The notes below the pieces were generated by a model. That model saw only the letters and a program-made list of their open reading frames with translations, had not been told where the DNA came from and ran no database searches. A stretch of DNA of 55,303 nucleotides from Pyramidobacter piscolens (lineage in GTDB: Bacteria > Synergistota > Synergistia > Synergistales > Dethiosulfovibrionaceae): contig SFDM01000026.1 of NCBI GenBank assembly GCA_004558205.1, positions 1 to 55,303 of the forward strand, read 5' to 3'. Every line of letters starts with the position of its first letter. Position 1 is the stretch's first letter. Position numbers and translations under genes: made by a program. This document shows positions 25,618 through 33,564 of the stretch, in pieces.

Positions 25618-26037
25618 CTAAAGCCCTCTAATCTGTTTGGTGCGCTTTTCCGCGGCGTCGAGCAGCGCCATATAGGGCAGCACGGCTCGTTCATTTTGAC
25701 CCCAGGCCAGGCCTCCGAGGTCGTCGCGGATTTCAAGGGCGATGATGAGCTTGTTGCCTTCGATGGCTTCGATAGTCGCCTTCAACGTGACTCTTGTGCC
25801 CATCATGGCCGCGGCGACTTGATTAATGGCAAAACGGATTCCAACGGTGACGAAGCCTTCCGGCAGGAGTTCGTTGCATTTTTTCCCGACCAGATCGATC
25901 ATGCGGGCCACGCTTCCCGGGGTAGACATGAGCATGTTTAGCCGGCTGGAGCAGTTGCCGTACGTGTCGTCCACACCGACAATGAAAGAACTTTCCATGG
26001 TCATACCGACAGAATAGATTGTTGAAATATCGAGCAT
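25618..26037 (-). CDS. Hotdog-fold thioesterase (FlK-like)
   Basis: 139 aa. The layout matches the fluoroacetyl-CoA thioesterase-like group: an N-terminal strand, then TPGSVARMIDLVGKKCNELL, VTVGIRFAINQVAAAMMGTR and the strand pair VTLKATIEAIEGNKLIIALE. The Thr-Glu-His triad of authentic FlK cannot be confirmed (no matching His in the expected GTHER motif: the sequence has GQNERAVL), so the substrate is unknown and activity may differ. The start MLDIS is used because the upstream GTG overlaps the GGAGGTG ribosome-binding site. Confidence 0.78.
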   Translation of the reverse strand: MLDISTIYSVGMTMESSFIVGVDDTYGNCSSRLNMLMSTPGSVARMIDLVGKKCNELLPEGFVTVGIRFAINQVAAAMMGTRVTLKATIEAIEGNKLIIALEIRDDLGGLAWGQNERAVLPYMALLDAAEKRTKQIRGL

Positions 26038-26181
26038 ATTGCGCACCTCCGTTTTTTGCCGGCCAGTCCGGCATTGTTAATAATGGAAGGAAAATCACCA
26101 CTTCCTTCTGACATTATAGCATAACGTGAGCATCAAAGGAAATCGTTTGGAGAAAAGAACGTTCCGCCGAAGCGGGGTGTT

Positions 26182-26346
26182 ATACTCTTTCGCGGCTAAA
26201 CGGCTTAATTGGAGACCGGGGGCGACCCGGGGGGGCCATGCAGTCGCTAAAGACCATCTCGGCCTTTGGCCTGCCCATGCTCACTTGGTGGATCCCCTCG
26301 GGCCGTCCCCGCGTGCCCATTTTGCGTTTTTGCCGCAAAATAGTGT
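26182..26346 (+). repeat. R1 palindromic repeat, copy 2
   Basis: A full-length copy from ATACTCTTTCGCGGCTAAAC to CCGCAAAATAGTGTTA, with the conserved core (CAGTCGCTAAAGACCATCTC, CTTGGTGGATCCCCTCGGG) and the conserved right segment CCCATTTTGCGTTTTT. Terminal repeats are more diverged than in copy 4. Confidence 0.8.
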
Positions 26347-26401
26347 TAATGGCCGATAAAACCGCTTTTAACGCGGCGGACGGCGCTGTGGAGGGGATAA
26401 G

Positions 26402-26583
26402 ATGCTGTTTCGGCAGATTCGATGCTTTATTGCCGTGGTGGATTGACGCAGCTTCACGGAAGCCGCGGCACAGTGCTGCGGCTCACAGTCGGCCATTTCG
26501 CGGCAGATTCGGACCCTGGAAAAGGAGCTGGGCATGCGGCTCCCCGAGCACGGAAACCGCCGTTTTACGGAGACCCCGGCGGG
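26402..26583 (+). pseudogene. LysR regulator remnant with in-frame stop
   Basis: The frame reads MLFRQIRCFIAVVD, then TGA at 26444, then RSFTEAAAQCCGSQSAISRQ and IRTLEKELGMRL, i.e. a LysR HTH domain interrupted at codon 15. Similarity stops near 26583 at a run of nine G, and no effector domain follows. It lies just upstream of the MATE/two-component operon. Together with the fragment at 19793 this makes two decayed LysR genes in 7 kb. Confidence 0.82.
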
Positions 26584-26825
26584 GGGGGGCGGAACGAAAA
26601 AATTTATAAGGCAGGCGGGATAGGGGCCTCCTGTGGCCGGAGCGTGGGCGTCGCAACCTTTTGCCGGCCGCGGGAAGCCCCCGTTTTATGCCCCTGCGGG
26701 AGCTCGCTGCCCTTTCCATTCGCGAGAAAAGAAGCGGAATTTTTCTGTAAAAGAGTGAAAAGGAGTCTATTTTTCTGAGAACGTGTTAATATATCCCCAG
26801 CAATGAAAGGAGAGAAACAAAAACT

Positions 26826-28199
26826 ATGAATGACCGCAAAGAAATGCTCGGCAAGGAACCGCTGCTGCCGCTGCTGCTGAAACTATCGATTCCCGCCATG
26901 ACGGGTATGTTCGTCATGGCATCCTACAACGTGGTGGACACCATCTTCATCGGCTGGGGCGTGGGGCCCTACGGCATCGCGGCGGCGGCCGCCGCCTTTC
27001 CCGTCCAGTTCTTCGTCAACGCGCTGGCCATGTGGATCGCCATCGGCACGGCGTCGCTGTCCTCGCGAAAACTCGGCGCTGGCGACGACGAAGGCGCCGA
27101 ACGCGCTCTGGGCAACGGGTTCGTCATGGCTTCCGTCATGGGCGTGGCCGCCCTCGTCGGCGGGCTGTGGCTGGTGGAACCCCTGGTGGCGCTGACGGGG
27201 ACCCACGACGAAGTCCGCGCCCTCACCATCACCTATCTGAAGATCGTCTTCGTCGGCAATCCCGTGGTGCTGATCGCCATGCTGTTCAACAACACCATCC
27301 GCTCCGAGGGCAACACCCGCTACGCCATGTACTCCATGGTGTGGCCCGCGGTGCTGAACGTGTTCCTGGATCCTCTGTTCATATTTGGCTTCAAGATGGG
27401 CATCGCCGGCGCGGCCTGGGCCACCGTCACGGGACAGGTGGTCATGGTGCTGTGGAACCTCCGCTACTACGTGACGGGACACCGCAGCCTCATCGCCCTG
27501 AAAGCTGACAAGCTGCCCCTGAGACGCGGGATCTCCATGGAGATCGTGACCGTCGGCTTTTCGGAGTTCATGCGCATGGGCGCCATGTGCGTCTCCAGCG
27601 GTATCCTGATGTACCAGCTTTCGGGCTACGGGTCGCCCTATCACATCGCCGCCTACGGCATCATGATGAAGGTGTCGTCCATCGCCGTCATGCCCGTTTT
27701 CGGCATCGGCCAGGGGATGCAGCCCGTGGTCGGCTACTGCTGGGGCGCGGGGCTCTACAAGCGCGCCCGCAAAGCCATCGAGATCGCCATGATCTGCGCC
27801 ACCACCATTACCGTGGTGGGCGAGGCCATACTGCTCGCCTTTCCCCATATCTTCGTCATGGGTTTCACCGACGACCCCGAGGTAATCAAGCTGACGGTCT
27901 GGGGCGTGAGGATCCTCCAGTCCACCTTCGCGATCGTCGGCTTCCAGATCGTCGGGACCGTCACGTTCCAGGCCCTGGGGTTCGCCGGCCCCGCGCTGTT
28001 TTTGTCGCTGAGCCGCCAGGTGATCTTTTTCATCCCCTCGCTGCTGCTGCTGCCCCGGTGTTTCGGCATCACCGGCGTGTTCCTGAGCTATCCCGTGGCC
28101 GACGTCTGCGCCTGCGTCATCACTCTGGTGATGCTGGTGGCCTATAAAAAGAAGATCAAAAGCCTGGAGGAGGCTCCCGCCGCCGAAATCTCGAAATGA
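26826..28199 (+). CDS. MATE family efflux transporter
   Basis: 457-aa twelve-helix antiporter. The first half has LLLKLSIPAMTGMFVMASYN then VVDTIFIGWGVG; the second has MPVFGIGQGMQPVVGYCWGA. AAAGGAGAG precedes the ATG. It is followed after 9 nt by a sensor kinase and then a response regulator, so efflux is probably induced by a signal read by that pair. It is not a close copy of the MATE protein at 1707. Confidence 0.93.
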   Translation: MNDRKEMLGKEPLLPLLLKLSIPAMTGMFVMASYNVVDTIFIGWGVGPYGIAAAAAAFPVQFFVNALAMWIAIGTASLSSRKLGAGDDEGAERALGNGFVMASVMGVAALVGGLWLVEPLVALTGTHDEVRALTITYLKIVFVGNPVVLIAMLFNNTIRSEGNTRYAMYSMVWPAVLNVFLDPLFIFGFKMGIAGAAWATVTGQVVMVLWNLRYYVTGHRSLIALKADKLPLRRGISMEIVTVGFSEFMRMGAMCVSSGILMYQLSGYGSPYHIAAYGIMMKVSSIAVMPVFGIGQGMQPVVGYCWGAGLYKRARKAIEIAMICATTITVVGEAILLAFPHIFVMGFTDDPEVIKLTVWGVRILQSTFAIVGFQIVGTVTFQALGFAGPALFLSLSRQVIFFIPSLLLLPRCFGITGVFLSYPVADVCACVITLVMLVAYKKKIKSLEEAPAAEISK

Positions 28200-28208
28200 G
28201 GTGACACC

Positions 28209-29291
28209 ATGACCGACAGCCAGTTTTCCTACAAGGTTTTCTTCGAGCGCACCTTCGACCCCATCGCGCTGTACCGCGTGAACGGCGGCAACAGCCGATA
28301 CCCCGGCAGCGCCGACAAGGTGATCTACGTGGACGTGAACCCCGCCTACGAGCAGGTGATGAACGTGCGGCGCAAGGACGTGATCGGCCGCAGTTTCCTC
28401 GAAATCTGGCCCAGGACGGAACCCCACTGGTCCCAGATCATCATCAACTGCCTTAGGCTGGGCCATACGGTTCACTGCGAGGGCGACAGCCAGAACACCC
28501 ACGGATACCTCGAGGCTATCGCCTTTCCCCTGCCGCCGCGCATGGCCGCCGTCATCTTTTTGGACAGGACCGAGTGGAAGACCTCCGACGACGCGCTGAA
28601 GCGCAAGCAGGAAGAACTCCGCAGCCTGGCGACGCAGCTGACCCTGAGCGAGGAAGTCACACGCCGGGCCATCGCGGCGGATCTCCACGACCGCGTGGGC
28701 TACGCCCTGGTGTCGCAGCTTCAGCGCCTGAGACGGCTGCAGGACGGCGAGCTGCCGGCGGCTGTCCGTTCCGAGATCGAGACGCTGACTGCCGACACGG
28801 AGAAGCTGATTGCCGAGAGCCGCGAGCTGATCTTCGAGCTCAGCCCTCCCATCCTGCGCGAGGTAGGGCTCAACCCGGCGCTGGAATCCCTGGCGGAAAA
28901 CCTCCTCAGCCCGCGGGGCATCAAGTGGGAAATCAAATCCCGAGGCGCCATGGCCGAGTTTGCGGCCGACGACAGCGTCTGCGTCATCCTTTACCGCATG
29001 ACCCGCGAACTGCTGATCAACGTGATAAAGCACTCGGGAGCGAAACACGCCAAGGTGATCGTCAACCGCGGCGTCGGCAAGATCATGGTGGCCGTGGAGG
29101 ACGACGGCCACGGCTTTCCTCCTGAGTTCGAGCTGGATAGCTGCGTCTCCAAGAGCTTCGGCCTGTTCAGCATCCGCGAGCGGCTGGCGCCCGTGGGCGG
29201 CGAACTGAAAATCGTCTCCGTGCCGGGCGAAGGCGCGACGGTCGCCATGTCCTGCCCGCTCCATCTGAAAGAAGGGGGACTGAACCGATGA
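28209..29291 (+). CDS. Cytoplasmic PAS sensor histidine kinase (NarX/LiaS-like HisKA_3)
   Basis: 360 aa and no transmembrane segment. An N-terminal PAS domain (about residues 5-120, with VNPAYEQVMNVRRKDVIGRS) is followed by a coiled linker, the HisKA_3 dimerisation/phosphoacceptor helix with H160 (AADLHDRVGYALVSQ), and a HATPase_c domain (ELLINVIKHSGAKHA, then VAVEDDGHGFPPEF). A PAS-only cytoplasmic sensor points to a small-molecule, redox or light cue from inside the cell. It overlaps the response regulator gene by 4 nt. Confidence 0.92.
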   Translation: MTDSQFSYKVFFERTFDPIALYRVNGGNSRYPGSADKVIYVDVNPAYEQVMNVRRKDVIGRSFLEIWPRTEPHWSQIIINCLRLGHTVHCEGDSQNTHGYLEAIAFPLPPRMAAVIFLDRTEWKTSDDALKRKQEELRSLATQLTLSEEVTRRAIAADLHDRVGYALVSQLQRLRRLQDGELPAAVRSEIETLTADTEKLIAESRELIFELSPPILREVGLNPALESLAENLLSPRGIKWEIKSRGAMAEFAADDSVCVILYRMTRELLINVIKHSGAKHAKVIVNRGVGKIMVAVEDDGHGFPPEFELDSCVSKSFGLFSIRERLAPVGGELKIVSVPGEGATVAMSCPLHLKEGGLNR

Positions 29292-29935
29292 CGCGCGTTC
29301 TGCTTGTGGATGACCACGAACTGTTTCTTGAAGGGCTTCGGGGGCTGCTTGAAAAAGCGCCGGATATCGAGCAGGTCGGCGCGGCTCGCGACGGCTTCGA
29401 GGCGATGGAACAGGTGGAACTTTTAAAGCCCGACGTGGTGCTCATGGACATGACCATGCCGCGGCTGAACGGCATTCAGGCCACCCAGCAGATCACCGAG
29501 CGTTTCCCCGGCGTGAAGGTGTTGGTGCTGTCCATGCACGGCGATCGGCGTTTTATCGTGGAAAGTCTGAAAGTCGGCGCCCGCGGCTACGTGCTGAAAG
29601 AATGCACCTCCCAGGAGCTCTGCACGGCCATCGGCGTCGTCATGTCGGGGCAGTACTACCTGGCGCCGCCGGTGATGTCGGTCATCGTGGAAGACTATCT
29701 CCGGCTGCTCGCGGCCGAAGATGAGGCCGACAACTGCCCGCTGTCGGACCGCGAGCTCGACGTGCTGAAACTGCTGGTCAAGGGCTGCAACGCCAAGCAG
29801 ATTGCCGAACAGCTGAACATTAGCAAGAACACCGTGGACACCCACCGCCGCCACGTGCTGGACAAGCTGGGCTGCAACAGCATGGCCGAGCTGACGCGCT
29901 ACGCTATCCGCGAAGGCTATCTGGACCTGAGCTGA
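29288..29935 (+). CDS. NarL/LuxR-type response regulator
   Basis: 215 aa. The receiver has acidic residues near the N-terminus (LLVDDHELFLEG), phospho-acceptor D54 (VVLMDMTMPRLNG), Ser/Thr and Lys (YVLKECTSQ). The C-terminal LuxR HTH (LSDRELDVLKLLVKGCNAKQ, then ISKNTVDTHRRHVLDKLGC) is intact. Cognate to the PAS kinase it overlaps; probably activates the MATE gene in this operon. The end of the IS605 element lies 11 bp after the stop codon. Confidence 0.95.
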   Translation: MTRVLLVDDHELFLEGLRGLLEKAPDIEQVGAARDGFEAMEQVELLKPDVVLMDMTMPRLNGIQATQQITERFPGVKVLVLSMHGDRRFIVESLKVGARGYVLKECTSQELCTAIGVVMSGQYYLAPPVMSVIVEDYLRLLAAEDEADNCPLSDRELDVLKLLVKGCNAKQIAEQLNISKNTVDTHRRHVLDKLGCNSMAELTRYAIREGYLDLS

Positions 29936-29946
29936 CTCCTGGCTAT

Positions 29947-30064
29947 GCGAACTACCCATCATCTAGAGCCGAAGGGCTTCCTGCTTCATTGATCTCGTAA
30001 CCTACTATCTCCACAGGCGTAAATTCGGACGGTTCCCGCCCTATTTGCAGTTCGTTTTTAGTTT
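29947..30064 (-). ncRNA. omega RNA (TnpB guide scaffold) at the IS605 right end
   Basis: On the minus strand, the 118 nt after the tnpB stop contain the conserved block CGCCTGTGGAGAT, GAAGCAGGAAGCCC and a terminal hairpin ending GGGTAGTTCGC, as in omega RNA scaffolds of IS605 elements. The guide would be the ~16 nt that follow the right end (ATAGCCAGGAGTCAGC), which run into the 3' end of the response regulator gene. The 5' end of the RNA probably lies within tnpB. Confidence 0.75.
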
Positions 30065-31171
30065 TTAGGATGCCAGCAGCCGCAAGCCTTCCGCAAGAAT
30101 GTTTTTTGCGGCGTTATGATCGCGGTGGTGCTGCGCCCCGCACATGGGACAGGTCCACTGGCGGATAGAAAGGTCTTTTGTTTCGGGATTCTGATGTCCG
30201 CACTGTGAACATATCTGGCTGCTGGCGTAAAAGGCATCGACTTTTTGATACTGTCGTCCGTTCCACTGCGCTTTATATTCCAGCTGCCGTGTCAGCTCAT
30301 ACCACGATGCGTCCGCTATCGTCTTTGCCAGATGGCGATTTTGCTCCATGTTTTTGATTTGCAGATTCTCCGAAACGATCACTTGGTTTTCGCGTATCAG
30401 TTCGGCGGAAATCTGATGCAGATGTTTTCGTCTCATGTTGCGGATTTTAGCGTGGCAGACTGCCACTTTCTTCCTGGCTTTTTCTCTGTTGCGGCTGCCT
30501 TTGTTTTTATGCACAAGACTCCGTTGCAGTCTTGCCAGTTTCTTCTCGTACTTTCTTAGCGTCCTGGGATTCTCGTACTTGTTTCCGTCAGATGTGACAC
30601 AAAGGTCTGTCAGTCCTGAGTCTAAACCGACGCTTTTATCGGTGTGTGCCAGTTCTTGACGCTCTGTCTCGATGAGCAGAGAAACGTAATATTTTCCATC
30701 GGCATCCTGTGATACTGTTGCATTTTTGATGTTCCCCGTAAATTGGCGGTGGAGTTTCGTTTTAACGTGTCTGAGCTTTGGCAGTTTTACTGTGCTGCCC
30801 TCAAAGTCTACGGCGATATTGCCATTTGTCATGCTGGCGGTATAAGCCTGACGGCTGGAATGTTTGCTCTTGAATCTGGGATAGCCTGCGCCTTCTTTGA
30901 AGAATTTCTGATAGGCTGTGTCCATGTTGTAGATGGCGTTGGTAAAGGCGAACTTATCGACTTCTCTGAGCCAGTCGTACTGTGGTTTCAGTTCGCGGTT
31001 GCACCAGTTGTTGCAGTCTGTTTTGCTGAGGGATTTCTGTTCTGTCTTATAAGTTGTTTTACGATAGGCAAGGGCCTGGTTATAGACAAAGCGGACGCAG
31101 CCGAATGTTTTCGCAAGCTGTATGCGCTGCTGGTTATCAGGATAAATCCGGTACTTATACGCTTTAAACAT
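30065..31171 (-). CDS. tnpB: TnpB, RNA-guided nuclease of IS605
   Basis: 368 aa, full length. N-terminal OrfB_IS605 region (MFKAYKYRIYPDNQQRIQLA, CVRFVYNQALAYRK). RuvC-like catalytic residues are D184 (VGLDSGL), E268 (VSENLQ) and D351 (HHRDHNAA). A zinc ribbon is formed by C321, C324, C341 and C344. All key positions are present, so it is predicted to be an active nuclease guided by the adjacent RNA. The C-terminal catalytic aspartate lies 17 residues from the stop. It stays next to a tnpA that seems dead. Confidence 0.95.
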   Translation of the reverse strand: MFKAYKYRIYPDNQQRIQLAKTFGCVRFVYNQALAYRKTTYKTEQKSLSKTDCNNWCNRELKPQYDWLREVDKFAFTNAIYNMDTAYQKFFKEGAGYPRFKSKHSSRQAYTASMTNGNIAVDFEGSTVKLPKLRHVKTKLHRQFTGNIKNATVSQDADGKYYVSLLIETERQELAHTDKSVGLDSGLTDLCVTSDGNKYENPRTLRKYEKKLARLQRSLVHKNKGSRNREKARKKVAVCHAKIRNMRRKHLHQISAELIRENQVIVSENLQIKNMEQNRHLAKTIADASWYELTRQLEYKAQWNGRQYQKVDAFYASSQICSQCGHQNPETKDLSIRQWTCPMCGAQHHRDHNAAKNILAEGLRLLAS

Positions 31172-31182
31172 GGAGTCACCCC

Positions 31183-31590
31183 CTATCCCTGATTTTCGAT
31201 ATAACGCCTCAACGCCTCTTCAGAGACGTTTCCGACGCTGCACATAAAATAGCCCTCTGTCCAGAATGTACGTTCTTTCCAGAAGTGGTGTTTGAGAAAC
31301 GCAGCGCGCCCTTTCCAAATGTGGTCCGTTGTGTAACTTTTGAGCAAGTTGACGATTGTACTGATTGATATAACGGGTTCTGTTTCGATCATGTACTTGA
31401 CGATGGCGTTATGCCGAGTGCATATTTCGTAAGAAAATTGTTTGATGTCGTTAGAGATTTCTTTGGATTCCAGCAGTTTCTTACGGTACTTGCACACAAA
31501 ATCAGATGGTACTGGAGCAGCTATTTGTGTCGGTTCTTTGATTTCCATGTTGTCATGCATTGAGTATACCATCATTTGCGCTTCGCGCAA
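31183..31590 (-). pseudogene. IS200-type TnpA transposase with HUH motif deleted
   Basis: The family pattern is recognisable (FVCKYRKKLL, IVNLLKSYTTDHIWK, FWKERTFWTEGYFMCSVGNV, YIENQG). Relatives have a segment of the form YMETDKDHIHYMIETEP, which holds the HUH metal-binding histidines. Here the protein reads KYMIETEP: about ten residues between two YM copies have vanished in frame. The N-terminal strand before FVCKYR is also replaced by unrelated sequence. The Tyr region is present. The reading frame is open but the protein should be inactive. Confidence 0.8.
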
Positions 31591-31837
31591 ATGCGGCCTC
31601 GACCCAGCGTCTAAAGCCGCTGGGATTGCGGCCGCGTTATTTCAAAAAGCGGAACATGGCCCCCTGCCCATGCGGTCCTTTGGTTTCTCCGTTTTGATCC
31701 GGAAAAGAGTCCGGCGGGGCGGCGGCACTTTTCGCCGGCCTTTCCCCGGAGAAAGGTCGGAAAGTCTGATATAATAAAGGGGAAGAACGGCACGCCGCCG
31801 GATTCGCGGCGGACATCCTTGTTGGAGGTGAACGGAC

Positions 31838-33205
31838 ATGTTTGGAGACACTATCGCGGCAATTTCTACAGCCTGGGGCGACGGCGGCATCGCGATCGTG
31901 AGAGTTTCGGGTCCCGATGCGTGGAAGATCGCTCAAAAGCGGGTGCGTCTCAAAACCGACGCGCCTTTGAGCCCGCGCCGCGCGAGGAACGCGTCGCTGC
32001 TTGACGAAAGCGGCGAGGTGATCGACGACATACTGGTCCTTCCCTTTAAATCGCCTCACAGCTACAGCGGCGAGGACATCGTGGAGCTTCAGTGCCACGG
32101 CGGCAGCCTGGTGGCGCAGCGCTGCCTCGAACTGCTTCTGCAGGACGGCGCGCGCATGGCCCTGCCCGGCGAGTTTACGCGGCGGGCCTTTGAAAAGGGG
32201 CGTATCGACCTGTCCCAGGCGGAGGCGGTGGCGGCCCTGATCCAGGCGCGGAGCAACGAAGCCCTGCGTTCTGCCAGCCGCACGCTGAACGGCGAGCTGA
32301 CCCACGCGGTGATGGAAGTCTATGAAGAGCTTACGTCCCTGGGCGCGGAAATTGAAGTGGGGCTGGACTTTCCCGAGGAGGACGTGCCCTACCTGGAGGA
32401 CGATTCGGTGCTCGGCCGCCTGGAGATCATCCGCCAGTCCCTGGGCGACCTGCTGGAGCGCTGCTCTTCCGGCGTCATTTTGCGCGAAGGCATCCGCGTC
32501 GCCATCGTGGGCCGGCCCAACGCGGGCAAATCGTCGCTGCTGAACGCGCTGCTCAAGGAATCCCGCGCCATCGTCACCTCCATTCCGGGGACCACCCGCG
32601 ACATCATCGAAGCCGTGCTGACCTATCGCGGCATTCCTCTGCGCCTTGTGGACACCGCGGGCATCACCGACAACTCCCACGACGAGGTGGAAGCCATCGG
32701 AGTGGAGCGCGCCCGCGCCGCCATGCGCGACGCCGACGTGCGCATCTGGGTGATCGACGGCAGCGAGGACCTGCATCAGGAAGACATGGACATGATCCAC
32801 GACATCGCCGATACGCCCCATCTGGTGGCGCTCAGCAAGGCCGACCTGCCGAAGAAGATCAGCGAGGCGTCGCTGACGGCCATGCTCACCGCCAGCCCCG
32901 TGATCTCAGTCTCCGCCCAGAAGGGGCTTCGCCTCGACGAACTGAAGGAGACCATCGTGGGGCTGGTGTCCGGCACGGGCGCGCTCGACTCGGGCCTGAA
33001 CGCCAGTTCCCGCCAGGTCGACGAGATCCGTCAGACCATTTCCAGCGTGGAGGCGGGCATCAAGGCCCTGAACGATGGCCTGGACCAAGCGCTGGCCGCG
33101 GGCTGCGTGGCCGACGCCCGAAAGTCGCTGATGCGCCTGTTGGGCGACGACCGCGACGAAGACCTTCTTCACGCCATTTTCAGCCGCTTCTGCATCGGCA
33201 AATAG
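31838..33205 (+). CDS. mnmE: tRNA modification GTPase MnmE
   Basis: 455 aa. The N-terminal domain (DTIAAISTAWGDGGIAIVRV, HSYSGEDIVELQCHGG, PGEFTRRAFEKGRIDLSQAEA) binds folate. The central G domain has GRPNAGKSSLLNAL, the TTRD switch and the DTAGI motif. The C-terminus ends in the invariant FCIGK whose Cys is part of the MnmE hallmark. With MnmG it forms cmnm5U34 in tRNA. GGAGGT precedes the ATG. mnmG, rsmG, parA and parB, often adjacent, are absent here. Confidence 0.97.
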   Translation: MFGDTIAAISTAWGDGGIAIVRVSGPDAWKIAQKRVRLKTDAPLSPRRARNASLLDESGEVIDDILVLPFKSPHSYSGEDIVELQCHGGSLVAQRCLELLLQDGARMALPGEFTRRAFEKGRIDLSQAEAVAALIQARSNEALRSASRTLNGELTHAVMEVYEELTSLGAEIEVGLDFPEEDVPYLEDDSVLGRLEIIRQSLGDLLERCSSGVILREGIRVAIVGRPNAGKSSLLNALLKESRAIVTSIPGTTRDIIEAVLTYRGIPLRLVDTAGITDNSHDEVEAIGVERARAAMRDADVRIWVIDGSEDLHQEDMDMIHDIADTPHLVALSKADLPKKISEASLTAMLTASPVISVSAQKGLRLDELKETIVGLVSGTGALDSGLNASSRQVDEIRQTISSVEAGIKALNDGLDQALAAGCVADARKSLMRLLGDDRDEDLLHAIFSRFCIGK

Positions 33206-33236
33206 AACCGCTAAAAAAACATCCCGCTCTGTGCTC

Positions 33237-33276
33237 GAGAACCTCCGAAAAAAACATCGGAGGTTCTTTTTTGTCT
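33237..33276 (+). terminator. Terminator of mnmE
   Basis: GAACCTCCGA and its complement TCGGAGGTTC around AAAAAAACA, followed by TTTTTTGTCTTTT. Confidence 0.9.
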
Positions 33277-33375
33277 TTTACCCCTGCGAATGGTTGCGTT
33301 ATCAGGAACTTTCGGTTAATATAAAGAGTGATCTATTCTAAGGGAATATATCTATAAAGATTCTTCCAAATGTTG

Positions 33376-33403
33376 TTGCGAAATATATGCTAAAAATTAT
33401 AGA
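33376..33403 (+). promoter_or_regulatory. Promoter upstream of the GACA tract
   Basis: TTGCGA and TATAGA separated by 16 nt, ~40 nt before the repeat tract, so the tract would be in the transcribed leader of the GGDEF-EAL gene. Confidence 0.6.
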
Positions 33404-33449
33404 TGCCAGTCTTGTAATCTGAAAGGAAGCGCTGATAAAAAGTGTTTAC

Positions 33450-33535
<86 letters not shown>

Positions 33536-33564
33536 GGTATTGCGCCCTTCAAGGGGGGAAGGCC

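Larger units (their letters stand above)
29947..31630 (-). mobile_element. IS200/IS605 family element (tnpA defective, tnpB intact)
   Basis: tnpA and tnpB are in one direction with short subterminal hairpins. The left end has a hairpin CCCAGC..GCTGGG (31602-31624) and a stem-loop TTTGCG CTTC CGCAAA next to the tnpA start. The right end reads GAAGCAGGAAGCCC..GGGTAGTTCGC on the minus strand, the usual IS605 right-end form. The codon use differs from neighbours (lower GC). The exact left boundary is uncertain. Confidence 0.85.

Noticed and set aside
26883..29264. 793-aa open frame on the minus strand opposite the MATE and histidine kinase genes
   Set aside because: It is a shadow of high-GC coding DNA: composition is dominated by His/Gly/Asp/Val/Gln repeats, there is no ribosome-binding site or known domain, and both plus-strand genes are clear.
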